DNA from: Methanolacinia petrolearia DSM 11571
GTDB taxonomy: Archaea > Halobacteriota > Methanomicrobia > Methanomicrobiales > Methanomicrobiaceae
NCBI RefSeq assembly: GCF_000147875.1
Contig: NC_014507.1
Span: forward strand, 2,108,001 to 2,172,000
DNA: 64,000 nt
Reading direction: 5' to 3'
Made by a program: the position numbers and the translations under genes. The number at the start of each line of letters is the position of its first letter. The stretch's first letter is position 1. The notes beneath the pieces were generated by a model. The model saw only the letters and a list, made by a program, of their open reading frames with translations. It did no database searches and was not told the origin of the DNA. Positions 35,463-45,712 of the stretch are shown here, one piece after another.

Positions 35463-38400
35463 TTGAAAGAAGTTACAAGCAGTTTTAATGCAAAGGAACT
35501 GGAGTCTGAAATAAGTTCTTTCTGGAAAGACGAGGAGATCTACCGGAAGGTAAAAGAGCATAGATCAGACTGCCCTGACTACTTTTTCGTAGACGGGCCG
35601 CCATACACGACAGGACATATACATCTCGGGACGGCATGGAACAAGATCCTTAAAGACACAATCCTCAGGTTCAGGAGGATGAACGGCCTCAATGTCATAG
35701 ACCGCGCCGGATACGACATGCACGGCCTTCCTATAGAGGTCAGGGTCGAGAACGAACTAGGATTCAAATCCAAAAAGGACATCGAGTCCTTCGGGATCTC
35801 GAACTTCATCGAGAAATGCAAGAATTTCGCAGTCGTCCACAAGGATATCATGTCCGAGCAGTTCAAAAATCTCGGTGTATGGATGGACTTCGACAATCCC
35901 TACCAGACGATCAGCCCCGACTATGTAGAATCCGCGTGGTGGGTCCTGAAGCGTGCCGAAGAGAAAAAACTTCTGGAGAAAGGTTTTCGTGTAGTCAACT
36001 GGTGCCCGCGCTGTGAAACAGCGATCGCAGACTCGGAGGTCGAATACTGGGACGAGACCGATCCCTCGATATTCGTCAAGTTCCCGGTAAGAGGGAAAGA
36101 GAGCGAATACCTAGTGATCTGGACGACAACCCCGTGGACACTTCCGGGAAACGTGGCTACCGCGGTAAAAGAGGACTTCGTTTACGCAAAGGTCGAGGCG
36201 GAGAAGGAAGGGAAGCGCGAGTACTTGTGGATCGCGGACGAACTCGTGGAAGATGTCCTCAGAAAAGGAAGATATTCTGACTTCAATATTGTCGAAAAGG
36301 CCACCGGAGCCGATCTTGCCGGAACCGTTTACGACTCCCCTCTTGCAGATTATGTCCCGGCGCAGAAAGAGATCACTCACAGGGTCGTAACCGCAGACTA
36401 TGTTACCCTCGAGAATACCGGAATGGTCCATATCGCACCCGGGCACGGGTGGGACGACTACCTCGTAGGCCAGAAAGAAGGCCTTGACATCCTCTGCCCG
36501 GTAGACGGCACGGGTATGATGACTGTAGATGCGGGTGAATTCGCAGGCCTTTATGTGAAGGACGCAAACCCGAAGGTAATCGAGGCCCTCGGCGATTATC
36601 TCCTTGCCGAGATGAAGATCACACACAGATACGGCCACTGCTGGCGCTGCAAGACCCCGATCATCTCCCGTGCTACAGAGCAGTGGTTCATTGCAATCCC
36701 GCGTATAAAGCAGCAGATGCTCGACGAGATCGCGAAGGTCAAATGGTACCCCGACTGGGCGGGAAGCGCGAGATTCCACGACTTCGTCGCAGATTCCAGA
36801 GACTGGTGCATCTCAAGGCAGAGATACTGGGGTATACCGATTCCGGTATGGAAATGTGATTCATGCGGGAAGCAGGAGGTCTTCGGGACGATCGCCGAAC
36901 TAAACGAAAGAGCGGGATCACACCTGGAAGACCCCCACAGGCCGTACGTGGACGAGATCACGTTCGGGTGCTCCTGCGGCGGGACGATGAAGAGGGTTGA
37001 GGATATCTTCGACGTCTGGTTCGATTCGGCAATGGCGTCCTGGGCAACGATCGGTTACCCGAGAGAGAAGGAGCGCTTCGAAAAACTTTGGCCGGCAGAC
37101 TTCATCACCGAAGGCCAGGACCAGACGAGAGGATGGTTCTACTCGCAGCTTGGTGCATCGACCATCGCCTTTGACCGTGCGCCGTACAAAAAGGTAATGA
37201 TGCACGGATTCTCGCTCGACTCCGATGGCAGGAAGATGTCTAAGTCCCTCGGCAATGTAGTAACTCCTGAAGAGATCATAGAAAGGGTAGGTGTGGATGT
37301 CCTGCGCATGTATATCCTTTCGGCAAGCGCCCCGTGGGACGACCTCAAGTTCAACTGGGAGGGCGTAAAGACTACAAACAGGGCGATGAACATCCTCTGG
37401 AATGTCTACAGGTTCCCCCTGCCGTATATGATACTCGATTCATTCGCTCCTGAAACAGGAGAGTCAGGTGTCTGGGATGCGGACTACATCAGGAAGAACA
37501 TCAAAGAGATGCCTGTCGAGGACAGGTGGATCATCTCGAGGATAAACACACTCTGTTCTCAGGTTTCAGTAGATATAGAAAACTGCGAACTCCACAAGGC
37601 TTCAAGAAATATCATAAACTGCATCCTCGAAGATATCTCCCGCTGGTACGTCCAGCTTATCAGGCAGAGGATGTGGCTCGAGGAAGAGGCGGTCGAAAAG
37701 ATCCAGGCCTACGAGACGATGTATTACGTAATGAGAAGGCTCATCGAAGTAATTGCGCCGATGGCCCCGTATATCTCTGAGAGCATATACCAAAACCTCA
37801 GGACCAACTCCGATCCCAGGAGTGTCCATATGCTCGACTGGTACCCGGGCGACGAGAAACTCATCGACAGCGGTCTTGAGACCGATATGGACGTTATACG
37901 CTCGTTCGACGAAGCCGTTGCGACTGCAAGGCAGGATGGAAAGAGAAAACTCCGCTGGCCTGTCGCAGAGACAATCGTAATCACATCCGACGACACGGTC
38001 GCTTCCGCAATCGAAGACATGAACGAACTCTGCAAACAGCGTGCCAACTCGCTGAAGGTCTCGGTCGTAAAAGGTTCATGGGAAAGGATGGAATTCGAGG
38101 CAGAGGCGGTTATGAGAGCCATCGGTCCGGAGTTCGGTAAGGAAGGGCCGAAGGTAAAGGCGGCAATCGAGAGTGCCGATGCGGCAGAGCTGAAGAATGG
38201 TATCCTCAAAGACGGTTTCTACGAGACTGACGGTTTCAGGGTAACGGAAAAGCATGTCGTATTCAATGAAAAACTTCCTGAAAACGTATTCTCGGCAGAG
38301 ATGCAGGGCGGAGTCGTGTGCGTGGACGTCACCCTTACCGACGAAATTGAGGCAGAAGGATTCTCAAGAGAGATAATAAGGAGAATCCAGGAGATGCGCA

Positions 38401-38627
38401 GGCAACTCGACCTGAAGGTGGAGGAGTATATCACCGCCGGGGTTGCAATCGACGACGACCGTATTGCCGTGCTTGTATCTGGAGGATGGAAGGACGGAAT
38501 AATGAGCGAGGTCCGTGCAAAAGAGATGGTCTTTGAAGAAGGTACGCTTAAAGGCGACTTCGATCTCGTTCAGGACTGGGATGTCGAGGGCATCAAAATA
38601 AAGATCGGAATTTCGGGAAACAACTGA
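35463..38627 (+). CDS. ileS: isoleucyl-tRNA synthetase
   Basis: A 1054-residue class I synthetase of the archaeal/eukaryotic type. The HIGH motif reads GHIHLG near residue 50, the editing domain contains TTTPWTLPGN, and the KMSKS loop is KMSKSLGN near residue 595. A zinc site is visible as CDSCG with CSCGG. The C-terminal anticodon-binding region is complete. The start is TTG at 35463. It ends four bases from the convergent thg1 stop. Confidence 0.97.
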   Translation: MKEVTSSFNAKELESEISSFWKDEEIYRKVKEHRSDCPDYFFVDGPPYTTGHIHLGTAWNKILKDTILRFRRMNGLNVIDRAGYDMHGLPIEVRVENELGFKSKKDIESFGISNFIEKCKNFAVVHKDIMSEQFKNLGVWMDFDNPYQTISPDYVESAWWVLKRAEEKKLLEKGFRVVNWCPRCETAIADSEVEYWDETDPSIFVKFPVRGKESEYLVIWTTTPWTLPGNVATAVKEDFVYAKVEAEKEGKREYLWIADELVEDVLRKGRYSDFNIVEKATGADLAGTVYDSPLADYVPAQKEITHRVVTADYVTLENTGMVHIAPGHGWDDYLVGQKEGLDILCPVDGTGMMTVDAGEFAGLYVKDANPKVIEALGDYLLAEMKITHRYGHCWRCKTPIISRATEQWFIAIPRIKQQMLDEIAKVKWYPDWAGSARFHDFVADSRDWCISRQRYWGIPIPVWKCDSCGKQEVFGTIAELNERAGSHLEDPHRPYVDEITFGCSCGGTMKRVEDIFDVWFDSAMASWATIGYPREKERFEKLWPADFITEGQDQTRGWFYSQLGASTIAFDRAPYKKVMMHGFSLDSDGRKMSKSLGNVVTPEEIIERVGVDVLRMYILSASAPWDDLKFNWEGVKTTNRAMNILWNVYRFPLPYMILDSFAPETGESGVWDADYIRKNIKEMPVEDRWIISRINTLCSQVSVDIENCELHKASRNIINCILEDISRWYVQLIRQRMWLEEEAVEKIQAYETMYYVMRRLIEVIAPMAPYISESIYQNLRTNSDPRSVHMLDWYPGDEKLIDSGLETDMDVIRSFDEAVATARQDGKRKLRWPVAETIVITSDDTVASAIEDMNELCKQRANSLKVSVVKGSWERMEFEAEAVMRAIGPEFGKEGPKVKAAIESADAAELKNGILKDGFYETDGFRVTEKHVVFNEKLPENVFSAEMQGGVVCVDVTLTDEIEAEGFSREIIRRIQEMRRQLDLKVEEYITAGVAIDDDRIAVLVSGGWKDGIMSEVRAKEMVFEEGTLKGDFDLVQDWDVEGIKIKIGISGNN

Positions 38628-38631
38628 TCCC

Positions 38632-39360
38632 TTAATTCTTAATTATCCCGAGGATGTATTCCCTTCCTTCTTCTGTATGGAACAGAGGAGGATTATCATC
38701 GATTGTGACCTTCGACCTTTCGGTCAGGACCTCTTTTTTTTCAACAGGATTATATCCGGTCTTCGTATATTGCTCGCGCCTGACGATGACGCCCCGCCTC
38801 TGCCACGAAGGAGTCTTGGAGAGATTAACGCCCCTTTTATACATCATCTCGTGCATATCCGCAGACTTCATCCCTTTCAGGAGATCTGCGGCCTTGCGGG
38901 AAGACATTCCTTCTGAGATCAGCGCATACTGACAGTAGGCGTTGATGTGATTTCTCCATGCTTCCCTCTGCCTCCATTCAAGGTAACCGGGAGCGTCAGC
39001 TTCGGTCGTAAAGACAATCCTCGCATCGAAAGATACAGGAGCCTTTGATCCTGAAACAGCCATGAACGCCCCTGCCGCATAGGAGGCACAGACCGAATCT
39101 ATCTTTTCAACTCGACCGCCGAAGGGCAGATTACCGAAATATAGGCTGATCTCATCGGAAAAAACGTATGCGAATACGGGTTCCAGCCCGCTTTCGGATA
39201 TGAGCGATGAGGCTACGGAGGACATGACACTCATAAAATCCTCATCGAAAGGCTTCTTGAACCCGGCTTCGCGGGTCATCGCGTGAAAAGCCCTGCCGTC
39301 CAGCCGTACATATACGGGAGGGATAGCCGTAAGACCGCTGAATATTTCGTTTCCGAACAT
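38632..39360 (-). CDS. thg1: tRNA(His) guanylyltransferase-family protein Thg1 (archaeal)
   Basis: A 242-residue 3'-to-5' nucleotide-adding enzyme with a palm domain like that of ordinary polymerases. The metal-binding first motif is YVRLDGRAFHAMTREAGFKKP and the second is YVFSDEISLYF. In eukaryotes it adds G-1 to tRNA(His); archaeal members repair or extend tRNA 5' ends using the opposite strand as template. It is convergent with ileS. Length is in the usual range. Confidence 0.92.
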   Translation of the reverse strand: MFGNEIFSGLTAIPPVYVRLDGRAFHAMTREAGFKKPFDEDFMSVMSSVASSLISESGLEPVFAYVFSDEISLYFGNLPFGGRVEKIDSVCASYAAGAFMAVSGSKAPVSFDARIVFTTEADAPGYLEWRQREAWRNHINAYCQYALISEGMSSRKAADLLKGMKSADMHEMMYKRGVNLSKTPSWQRRGVIVRREQYTKTGYNPVEKKEVLTERSKVTIDDNPPLFHTEEGREYILGIIKN

Positions 39361-39406
39361 ATAACCGGTTAAAAAAAGATATTCAGGCCAAACCCCTTAC
39401 CCGGAT

Positions 39407-39670
39407 TCAGTCCTCGGGTCCCTGCGACGGGAACATGCTGTTGAAGTGCCGGATGATGATAATGTCCCCAACCGATTTTATAATACGGAAAGGCACCCTG
39501 ATGCCTTTAAAGCCCTTAAGCTGGAAGAGATCAGGATTCAGCTCGCCTACCGCAAGAAAATCTACCTTCTTCGTATCTACATTCAAAACAGCATCGTCGA
39601 CAATACCCACCCTCACGGATTTGTCCGTATATACTTCCATCCCAAAAAGATCCGTTATTTGAGTCTTCAT
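39407..39670 (-). CDS. PRC-barrel domain protein
   Basis: An 87-residue protein consisting of one PRC-barrel: TDLFGMEVYTDKSVRVGIVD then VDFLAVGELNPDLFQLKGFK then IRVPFRIIKSVGDIIII. Stand-alone PRC barrels are common in methanogens, including CdvA-like and RNA-processing contexts, but no function can be assigned here. It is divergent from the site-2 protease with about 55 bases between. Confidence 0.88.
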   Translation of the reverse strand: MKTQITDLFGMEVYTDKSVRVGIVDDAVLNVDTKKVDFLAVGELNPDLFQLKGFKGIRVPFRIIKSVGDIIIIRHFNSMFPSQGPED

Positions 39671-39724
39671 ATTATAACCGATTGTAGGTATAATTCTTAA
39701 AAGTTAAAAATATAATCTTTCCCA

Positions 39725-40870
39725 ATGAAAGATTCCATTCAGATCGGTGAATTATTCGGCATCCCGATACGTCTTCACTTCACGTTTCTCATAGTGATCC
39801 CGCTTTTCACACTGATTATTGCGTACCAGATCGAATACAGCGTCAGCTTTCTTGAGACGGTATTCGGCCTTCCGGGTCCTGTCGACACATCACTTATCAC
39901 CGCCGGCCAGATGCCGTATATTCTCGGTATGATAGTGACATTGTCACTTTTTGCCGGTGTACTGATCCACGAACTCGCCCATTCCGTCGTCGCAATCTCA
40001 AAAGGGCTCGAGGTAAAGAGTATTACACTGCTTATCCTCGGAGGGGTTTCACAGATCGACGAAGGGAAATCCCCGGAACCGGATGTAGAACTGCCGATGG
40101 CAATAGCAGGCCCTCTTGCCAGTCTTGTAATCGGAATTGTTACGGGAATTGTCGCCCTGTTCTCCTATTATTTCATATCACAGCCGGCAGTTGCAGGAAT
40201 ATTGTTCTATGTATTCGGTTACCTGAGTGTTCTGAACATCCTCCTGTTCCTTTTCAACCTCATCCCCGCATTCCCGATGGACGGTGGAAGAGTGCTCAGG
40301 GCGTTTCTTGCAAAGAGGATGCCGATTCACCAGGCGACATCGATTGCAGCGGATATAGGGAGGGGTTTTGCGATTGTGTTCGGTTTCATCGGTCTTCTGC
40401 TGTTCAATCCCATACTGATTATTATCGCTGTATTCGTCTATCTTGGGGCGGGGCAGGAAGCGACGATGATAAAATACTCACACCTGCTGGAAGGGGTAAC
40501 TGTCGCAAATGCAATGTCGAGTCCGGTTACATACATCTCCCCGGCAAGTTCGGTTGATGCGGTAGTCCAGGCGATGTACAACACAAAGCATCTCGGGTTC
40601 CCGGTGATCGAGAACGGAGCGTTAATCGGCGTGGTCACGCTTCACGACATAAATACGATATCAGCTATCGACAGGGAAGCGATGATCGTAAGGGATGTTA
40701 TGACGAAAGATCCAGTGACCCTCCCTCCCGAGGCGCCGCTGACTGACGCCCTGAAACTGATGTCTACGATGAACATCGGAAGGGTTCCGGTGGTCAGGGA
40801 CGGTCAGGTGGAAGGAATAGTCACAAGGACAGACATCCTGAGATTCCTCGAATTAAAGGAATTGAAATAA
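39725..40870 (+). CDS. site-2-type intramembrane metalloprotease with two CBS domains
   Basis: A 381-residue membrane protease of family M50. About six membrane segments carry the zinc motif HELAH (about residues 85-89) and the second active-site segment NLIPAFPMDGGRVLRA, which supplies the Asp ligand. The cytoplasmic C-terminus (from about 250) is a CBS pair (MSSPVTYISPASSVDAVVQA; VMTKDPVTLPPEAPLTDALK), which usually senses adenine nucleotides. Substrates are unknown; relatives cut membrane-bound regulators. Confidence 0.94.
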   Translation: MKDSIQIGELFGIPIRLHFTFLIVIPLFTLIIAYQIEYSVSFLETVFGLPGPVDTSLITAGQMPYILGMIVTLSLFAGVLIHELAHSVVAISKGLEVKSITLLILGGVSQIDEGKSPEPDVELPMAIAGPLASLVIGIVTGIVALFSYYFISQPAVAGILFYVFGYLSVLNILLFLFNLIPAFPMDGGRVLRAFLAKRMPIHQATSIAADIGRGFAIVFGFIGLLLFNPILIIIAVFVYLGAGQEATMIKYSHLLEGVTVANAMSSPVTYISPASSVDAVVQAMYNTKHLGFPVIENGALIGVVTLHDINTISAIDREAMIVRDVMTKDPVTLPPEAPLTDALKLMSTMNIGRVPVVRDGQVEGIVTRTDILRFLELKELK

Positions 40871-40892
40871 GAAAATGAAAACGGAGAGTTGA

Positions 40893-41261
40893 ATGGGACT
40901 TTTCAAAAAAACGGAACCACGACAGGCGACGGGTGAGAATATCTACAAGGAATCTTTTTACCAGACGGATACCGGGATGTGCCTCCTGACACACCCGGAT
41001 TTCGAGATCTTCGATGCGAACAATTCCTTCGCATCGATTTTCGGATTTGAAAGAGAAGAACTCAGGGGTTCGCTATTTGCAGTGGTCTGGAAGAAATGCG
41101 AAGAGCGCGATCTTTTTTTCACTGAGATTATCAGGAACGGGCATTCCCCTCCAAAAGCCACACGGGTCCTCAGACCGGACGATTCCGAAAGGGATATTGT
41201 CATCTCCGGCGTCCGACTGGATGAGGATATGATTTTGATTACTGTTTTTTATTTGGGATAG
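40893..41261 (+). CDS. small PAS-domain protein
   Basis: A 122-residue protein that is essentially one PAS fold: MCLLTHPDFEIFDANNSFAS then IFGFEREELRG and DSERDIVISGVRLDEDMILITVFY. No output domain is attached. Its stop codon TAG ends on the first base of repeat copy C, so the repeat abuts the gene exactly. A degraded copy of its last 30 or so codons occurs at 45713-45814. Confidence 0.8.
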   Translation: MGLFKKTEPRQATGENIYKESFYQTDTGMCLLTHPDFEIFDANNSFASIFGFEREELRGSLFAVVWKKCEERDLFFTEIIRNGHSPPKATRVLRPDDSERDIVISGVRLDEDMILITVFYLG

Positions 41262-41463
41262 GGCATAAGCCCCTTTCGAAACCCATTACGACCATTATGA
41301 AAAGATTAGGCCAAGACAAAAATCCATGCGTTTGAAAGGGAGGGGGAGATCCCCCTCCCTGTAACCCTCCCCCCGTTGCGATAGGTCGCACTCGGGGACG
41401 GACAAGCTCCCCTCCCGCTCCAAAATAACTCCAGGCCGGGCTGCCCCGTAGGGGCTTATGCCC
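41261..41463 (+). repeat. MITE-like element, family 1 copy C
   Basis: A short copy bounded by a perfect 13-bp terminal inverted repeat, GGGCATAAGCCCC (41261-41273) and GGGGCTTATGCCC (41451-41463). Inside are the GAAAGGGAGGGGGAGATCCC hairpin, GCGATAGGTCGCACTCGGGG and GGCCGGGCTGCCCC blocks shared with copies A, B and D. It lies between the PAS gene and the convergent exporter gene. Confidence 0.85.
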
Positions 41464-41531
41464 AAATTTAAACACAATATCAGAAATCACAAATTCTCAA
41501 TTGAATAGACGAAAAAGAGATTATATTTAAT

Positions 41532-43910
41532 TTATATCTTTAAAAACTCTGAAAGTTTCGCCGCATATCCGGACTCCTTCTTTTTCTGTTTGGGGCATCC
41601 GCCTGCACGGTGGCGTTTCCAGTCTTTCATAATGTCATTTATTGACTCGAATACGGATATTGCGGCAGGCATGACGATAATTGCACCCAGGATCGAGAAT
41701 CCTACTGCAATAACGGTAACTATTCCGAAGTTTTGGATTATCGGGGACGTTGACAGGGTGAGTGCAGAGAAACCGCAGACTGTTGCAAGACCGGATACGG
41801 AAACTGCTGCTCCAATCTTCTGGACGGATGTCTGAATGGCCGTGATTGTATCCAGCCCCTTCTCTTTTTCCTCCAGGTACCTCTCCATCATAACAATCGT
41901 GTACTCTGATGCTACACCTATCGTCATCGCACCAAGGCATGCCGTAAGGAGAGTGTATGTAAGCCCCAGCGAATACATGATAATCCCGTTCCAGCCTACA
42001 ATCATTATAATCGGAACAAGGGGTGTGACCGCGGTGAACTTCCTGTATAATAATATCAGCAACAGAAGAATCAGCCCGAACCCGACAAATGTCATCGGAT
42101 TCTTGGTTTCTTCAATTCCATCGATAAGATCGCCAAACATTACCGACTGTCCGGTATATGTGACGGTCATACCGGGGTGCGGAGTGTACCAGTCCAGGTC
42201 CTTCTGCATATCCTTGATAAGTGCCTGAGTTGCCGGAATGGAGAGATCCTCCATCGAAAATTCCATCACTGTTTCGGTATTACCGTTCAGATAACTCTCT
42301 TTTGTACTCTCGGGAATAAGATTCCATACTCTTTCAATCTCGGTAGCTTCTGTCGGGAGAACGCCGTTGTTGTAAAGTTTCAGGTATGTTGCAACACTCG
42401 TGACACCTGTAAGATCATCCTGTTTGGATAGCTCATACTCTCCAAAATCATCAATCCAGCGCAAAGTGCCAGGTTCAAGTACCGAATCAGCCTTGACGAA
42501 TGCCGTAATCGTATCCGTTGAACCTACGACACTGCTGAGCTTATTCATCGATATCATCGCAGGCATATTCTGCGGAACCATCGCATCCTCGTCTGTATCG
42601 ATTATTATTGTTTCATCAAGCTGAATTCCTACAATCGCGAGCATCAGAAGAGCCACAAGGACCGGAGCCGGGTTCCTTGCAATCTTTCCCGCAAGTTTTC
42701 CGATCGCGATATCATATCTCTCCATAAAAGAGCCTTTCGTACCCGGCTTTACATGCGGGGGCTCTTCACATCCCTTCCAGTCGAGCTGACAGGATTCAGC
42801 CTGATCGAGAGGATTTAATCCGCCGGTTTTGGGTTTATATTTAACAATTGTTGCAAATGTAGGAATAACTACCATTGCCGAGAGATAACAGCATGCAATA
42901 CCGATGATACATGTAGTTCCAAATCCTGAAATCATCGGTGACGGTGCGAGAAAAGTCAATGCGACAAATCCGAGGGCGGTTGCACACATGGCGAAAAATA
43001 TTGCAGGGCCTGAATTTGTAACCGTTGTAAATACTGCCTCCTTCATCGTGGACCTTTTTATCTCTTCGTCAAACCTGGACTGGAACTGAATTGCATAGTC
43101 CACACCTATACCTATCAGAACAGGAAACGCCGCAATGACAATGGAAGTGACAGGTATTCCTGCAAACCCCATTACCCCGAATGTAGAGAGGATTCCGCAG
43201 AATACGATAAAAACAGGGAGGAGCCTGTATCTCACATGCCCGAACAGGACAAACATTGCAATGACCATAAAGATCATTGCAAGGGCGATGAGAGTTCCCA
43301 TGCTGTTCTGCATATCCGCCTGCATCTCTACAGTGAATGCAGGACTTCCGGTCGGAGTTATCGTAATTCCTGCCGGGGGATTTGAGAAGGCAATAAGGCT
43401 ATCCACATTGTTGACAATTCCCTCCTGTGCCTCCTCAGGAACACCTGTTTCAAGAGGAATGCTTACAAGAGTCATCATCTTTGACGGAAGAAGAACGTCT
43501 AAGTAATCAGAGGGAAGTGAATCAAGAACAGCATCGACATCTGCCTGGTTCTGCGGTATTACTCCGCCGTTGGCCGATTTTATAAGATCTACAATTCCTG
43601 TGGCACCTGCGATATATCTTTGGCCGCCGAGATCTCCTTCAAGACTCTCGAGGTAATTCAACACATCAGGTCTTGTTACATCCGCTCCTTCGACTATCAA
43701 TACTACAGAATCCGACCCGAATATTTCGGTGTAATGCATGAGGAGGGAACCGACCGGTTTATCGGTATCAAGGTAGGTCTCGGTTCCAGTCTCCATCGTT
43801 ATCATTGTTGCGCCATATATACCAAGCAACAACACCGTGATAATCAGACCTGCAACCACAAACGGTCTTTTATTTATCGATTGTGCTATAAATTCAAACG
43901 GCGATTTCAA
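41532..43910 (-). CDS. RND/MMPL-family membrane exporter (HAE3 type)
   Basis: About 792 residues with two repeats of one helix, a large extracytoplasmic loop and a five-helix bundle, the RND layout. Recognisable parts are the sterol-sensing-like FPVLIGIGVDYAIQFQSRFDEE in the first half and TIGVASEYTIVMMERYLEE in the second. Archaeal relatives are thought to export hydrophobic molecules or lipids. The start is uncertain: GGAGG at 43924-43920 fits a TTG at 43910, while ATG at 43919 is too close and the frame is open to an ATG at 43940. No periplasmic adaptor gene is near. Confidence 0.88.
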   Translation of the reverse strand: MKSPFEFIAQSINKRPFVVAGLIITVLLLGIYGATMITMETGTETYLDTDKPVGSLLMHYTEIFGSDSVVLIVEGADVTRPDVLNYLESLEGDLGGQRYIAGATGIVDLIKSANGGVIPQNQADVDAVLDSLPSDYLDVLLPSKMMTLVSIPLETGVPEEAQEGIVNNVDSLIAFSNPPAGITITPTGSPAFTVEMQADMQNSMGTLIALAMIFMVIAMFVLFGHVRYRLLPVFIVFCGILSTFGVMGFAGIPVTSIVIAAFPVLIGIGVDYAIQFQSRFDEEIKRSTMKEAVFTTVTNSGPAIFFAMCATALGFVALTFLAPSPMISGFGTTCIIGIACCYLSAMVVIPTFATIVKYKPKTGGLNPLDQAESCQLDWKGCEEPPHVKPGTKGSFMERYDIAIGKLAGKIARNPAPVLVALLMLAIVGIQLDETIIIDTDEDAMVPQNMPAMISMNKLSSVVGSTDTITAFVKADSVLEPGTLRWIDDFGEYELSKQDDLTGVTSVATYLKLYNNGVLPTEATEIERVWNLIPESTKESYLNGNTETVMEFSMEDLSIPATQALIKDMQKDLDWYTPHPGMTVTYTGQSVMFGDLIDGIEETKNPMTFVGFGLILLLLILLYRKFTAVTPLVPIIMIVGWNGIIMYSLGLTYTLLTACLGAMTIGVASEYTIVMMERYLEEKEKGLDTITAIQTSVQKIGAAVSVSGLATVCGFSALTLSTSPIIQNFGIVTVIAVGFSILGAIIVMPAAISVFESINDIMKDWKRHRAGGCPKQKKKESGYAAKLSEFLKI

Positions 43911-43995
43911 TATTATCATCCTCCGGCCTGAGCCGTACATATTCCTGCGTCATTTAATTAGATTTTTTAAAGTAGGTTATTCACGCGTCGATCCG

Positions 43996-44391
43996 TTATT
44001 TATCAGGAGAAATCTTCTTCTCCGTTCCGGACAAAATGCCGGCAGGCAGTACATAATCGGAGATTATACTCCAGGTAATCCCGGCGGCAATATGATTATC
44101 TTCGGTTTTCAAAACATCAATTCCAAGACTTTTTGCAAAACTGTACATTCTTTTTTTGTCATTGATAACAAATAAGCCATTATTGCAGGGCGAATTTATA
44201 ATCCCGATTATCTCTTTTAGGTAATATTCAGGTATGCGGCCTTCATTTAAAAGCGTAAAATGAAGGAATTCGATGAGCTGCATATAGTACTGAGGAGGTG
44301 TAAAGCCGGCATCCTCCCATATGCCTCCGGTCTCAAGGTTTTTTTCATATTTACAGAGATGACCGCTACAGGCGCTGATTTCTGTTTTCAT
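43996..44391 (-). CDS. hypothetical protein, 131 residues
   Basis: I do not recognise it. It is soluble, mixed alpha/beta, with an N-terminal pair of Cys (ACSGHLCKYEK), a WEDAGFTPPQYYMQLIEFLH helix and a conserved-looking FVINDKKRMYSFAKSLGIDV stretch. Codon use is a little more AT-rich than in the core genes. It is 55 bases upstream of the exporter on the same strand, so the two may be co-transcribed. Confidence 0.6.
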   Translation of the reverse strand: MKTEISACSGHLCKYEKNLETGGIWEDAGFTPPQYYMQLIEFLHFTLLNEGRIPEYYLKEIIGIINSPCNNGLFVINDKKRMYSFAKSLGIDVLKTEDNHIAAGITWSIISDYVLPAGILSGTEKKISPDK

Positions 44392-44938
44392 TGTAAGGCC
44401 CCTTTATACAAAGACACAATTTTAAAGTTCACAAAAGATCCGGTTTCCCGGAATCATACATACAACCGGAATAATTATTCAAAGCTGTAATTTTGATATC
44501 AAATAAACTTCATTTACTTCCTGACAGATTTCTTTCGCAGAACTTCAATATAATTTCAATAAGTCAGAAGATAATATCTGGCCAACTCCAAAAGTTTTTA
44601 GCAGAAAATCGTGAACTAACGGACTCCTTTTATTGATACAAGAGGTGTTGCCGCGGCTTTTTCATCAGCAGTTTGATGTTCTGGTGAATATATCATGACA
44701 TTAAAATTCACAACAGAAAGAAGAAGATTATCATAACTGGTCGCTGCCAAAGGGACATTACAGGATAGGGGTTAAAACATAAAATCCTGAAATTCCTGCT
44801 TTATCCGGGTGGTTTTTTAATTCCTGCTCCCTTTTATGAATTTTTAGCGAATATGACAATTTCGGACATCTTCCCTGTTGCTTAAAATATATATTGAAGG
44901 CAGAACCAATTATTTGATTGAAACTCACGGAGTTGTAA
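44392..44938. other. 547-base AT-rich intergenic region
   Basis: No convincing gene. A TATA-like TTAAAATATATATTG at about 44882-44896 is well placed for the trmB-type gene starting at 44939 (start near 44915). A minus-strand frame of 44 codons (44616-44750) has coding-like composition but no recognisable product. Confidence 0.5.
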
Positions 44939-45688
44939 ATGCTGGAAACCACGATTGAGACTCTTAAAAAACTTGGATTCACCGAGTATGAGGCGAGGGC
45001 GTACATATCGCTTATAGGGTTCGGAATGGCAACCGCACGTGAAATTCATGAAAACAGCGGTGTTCCCCAGGGAAGAATTTACTCGGTATTGAGAAGTCTG
45101 TCCGACAAAAATTTCATTGAGATCCAGGACGGAAATCCCTCGTATTACTATGCCGCAAATCCGGTTGCGAGACTTAGTAAACTAAAGACGGAGATAAACG
45201 ATTCGATAAACGAATCGATCGAATACCTTTCAAATCTTTATCTCAACTCGAAGCCGCCTTCACCCATATGGGCTATCCACTCAGAATGGGGTATCAAGAA
45301 CAGAATAAAGACTCTTGTTCAGGGCGCAAACAAAGAGATTATCATTTTTGTCGACGACATCTCCTTTTTCGAATGGGTGAGACCGGAGTTGAAAAAAGTA
45401 AAAAAGAAGGTAAATGTCGAGATATATGCCAGGAACAAGGCTGATTTTGCAGGATCTAATTTAAGAGTGACTGAATATTCGGAAAAAATGTACTTATTGT
45501 GGGCGAAGATAGCCTCTATGGAAAAAAATATTCACGAAGCCCCTAAATCCAAGATGAATATGATAATCGATGAATCAACGGGTTTATTCATAGGAAAAAC
45601 ACAGGGAGAGGTTACAGGAGTTATTATGCAGGTGCCGCAGCTTGTATACACGTTAAGGGCTTTTATGAAGATGCTTGAAGAGGATTAA
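44939..45688 (+). CDS. TrmB-family transcriptional regulator
   Basis: A 249-residue regulator. The N-terminal winged helix has the TrmB signature LKKLGFTEYEARAYISLIGF and AREIHENSGVPQGRIYSVLR. A short coiled linker (INDSINESIEYLSNLY) leads to a C-terminal phospholipase-D-like domain (WGIKNRIKTLVQGANKEIII) that in relatives binds sugars. Target genes are unknown; nothing adjacent is a sugar transporter. Confidence 0.88.
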   Translation: MLETTIETLKKLGFTEYEARAYISLIGFGMATAREIHENSGVPQGRIYSVLRSLSDKNFIEIQDGNPSYYYAANPVARLSKLKTEINDSINESIEYLSNLYLNSKPPSPIWAIHSEWGIKNRIKTLVQGANKEIIIFVDDISFFEWVRPELKKVKKKVNVEIYARNKADFAGSNLRVTEYSEKMYLLWAKIASMEKNIHEAPKSKMNMIIDESTGLFIGKTQGEVTGVIMQVPQLVYTLRAFMKMLEED

Positions 45689-45712
45689 TGGTACGCGAAC
45701 AGGATACAAAGC

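Noticed and set aside
44616-44750. Minus-strand frame of 44 codons starting with TTG
   Set aside because: Composition is coding-like, but there is no ribosome site, no family and no support; not listed as a gene.
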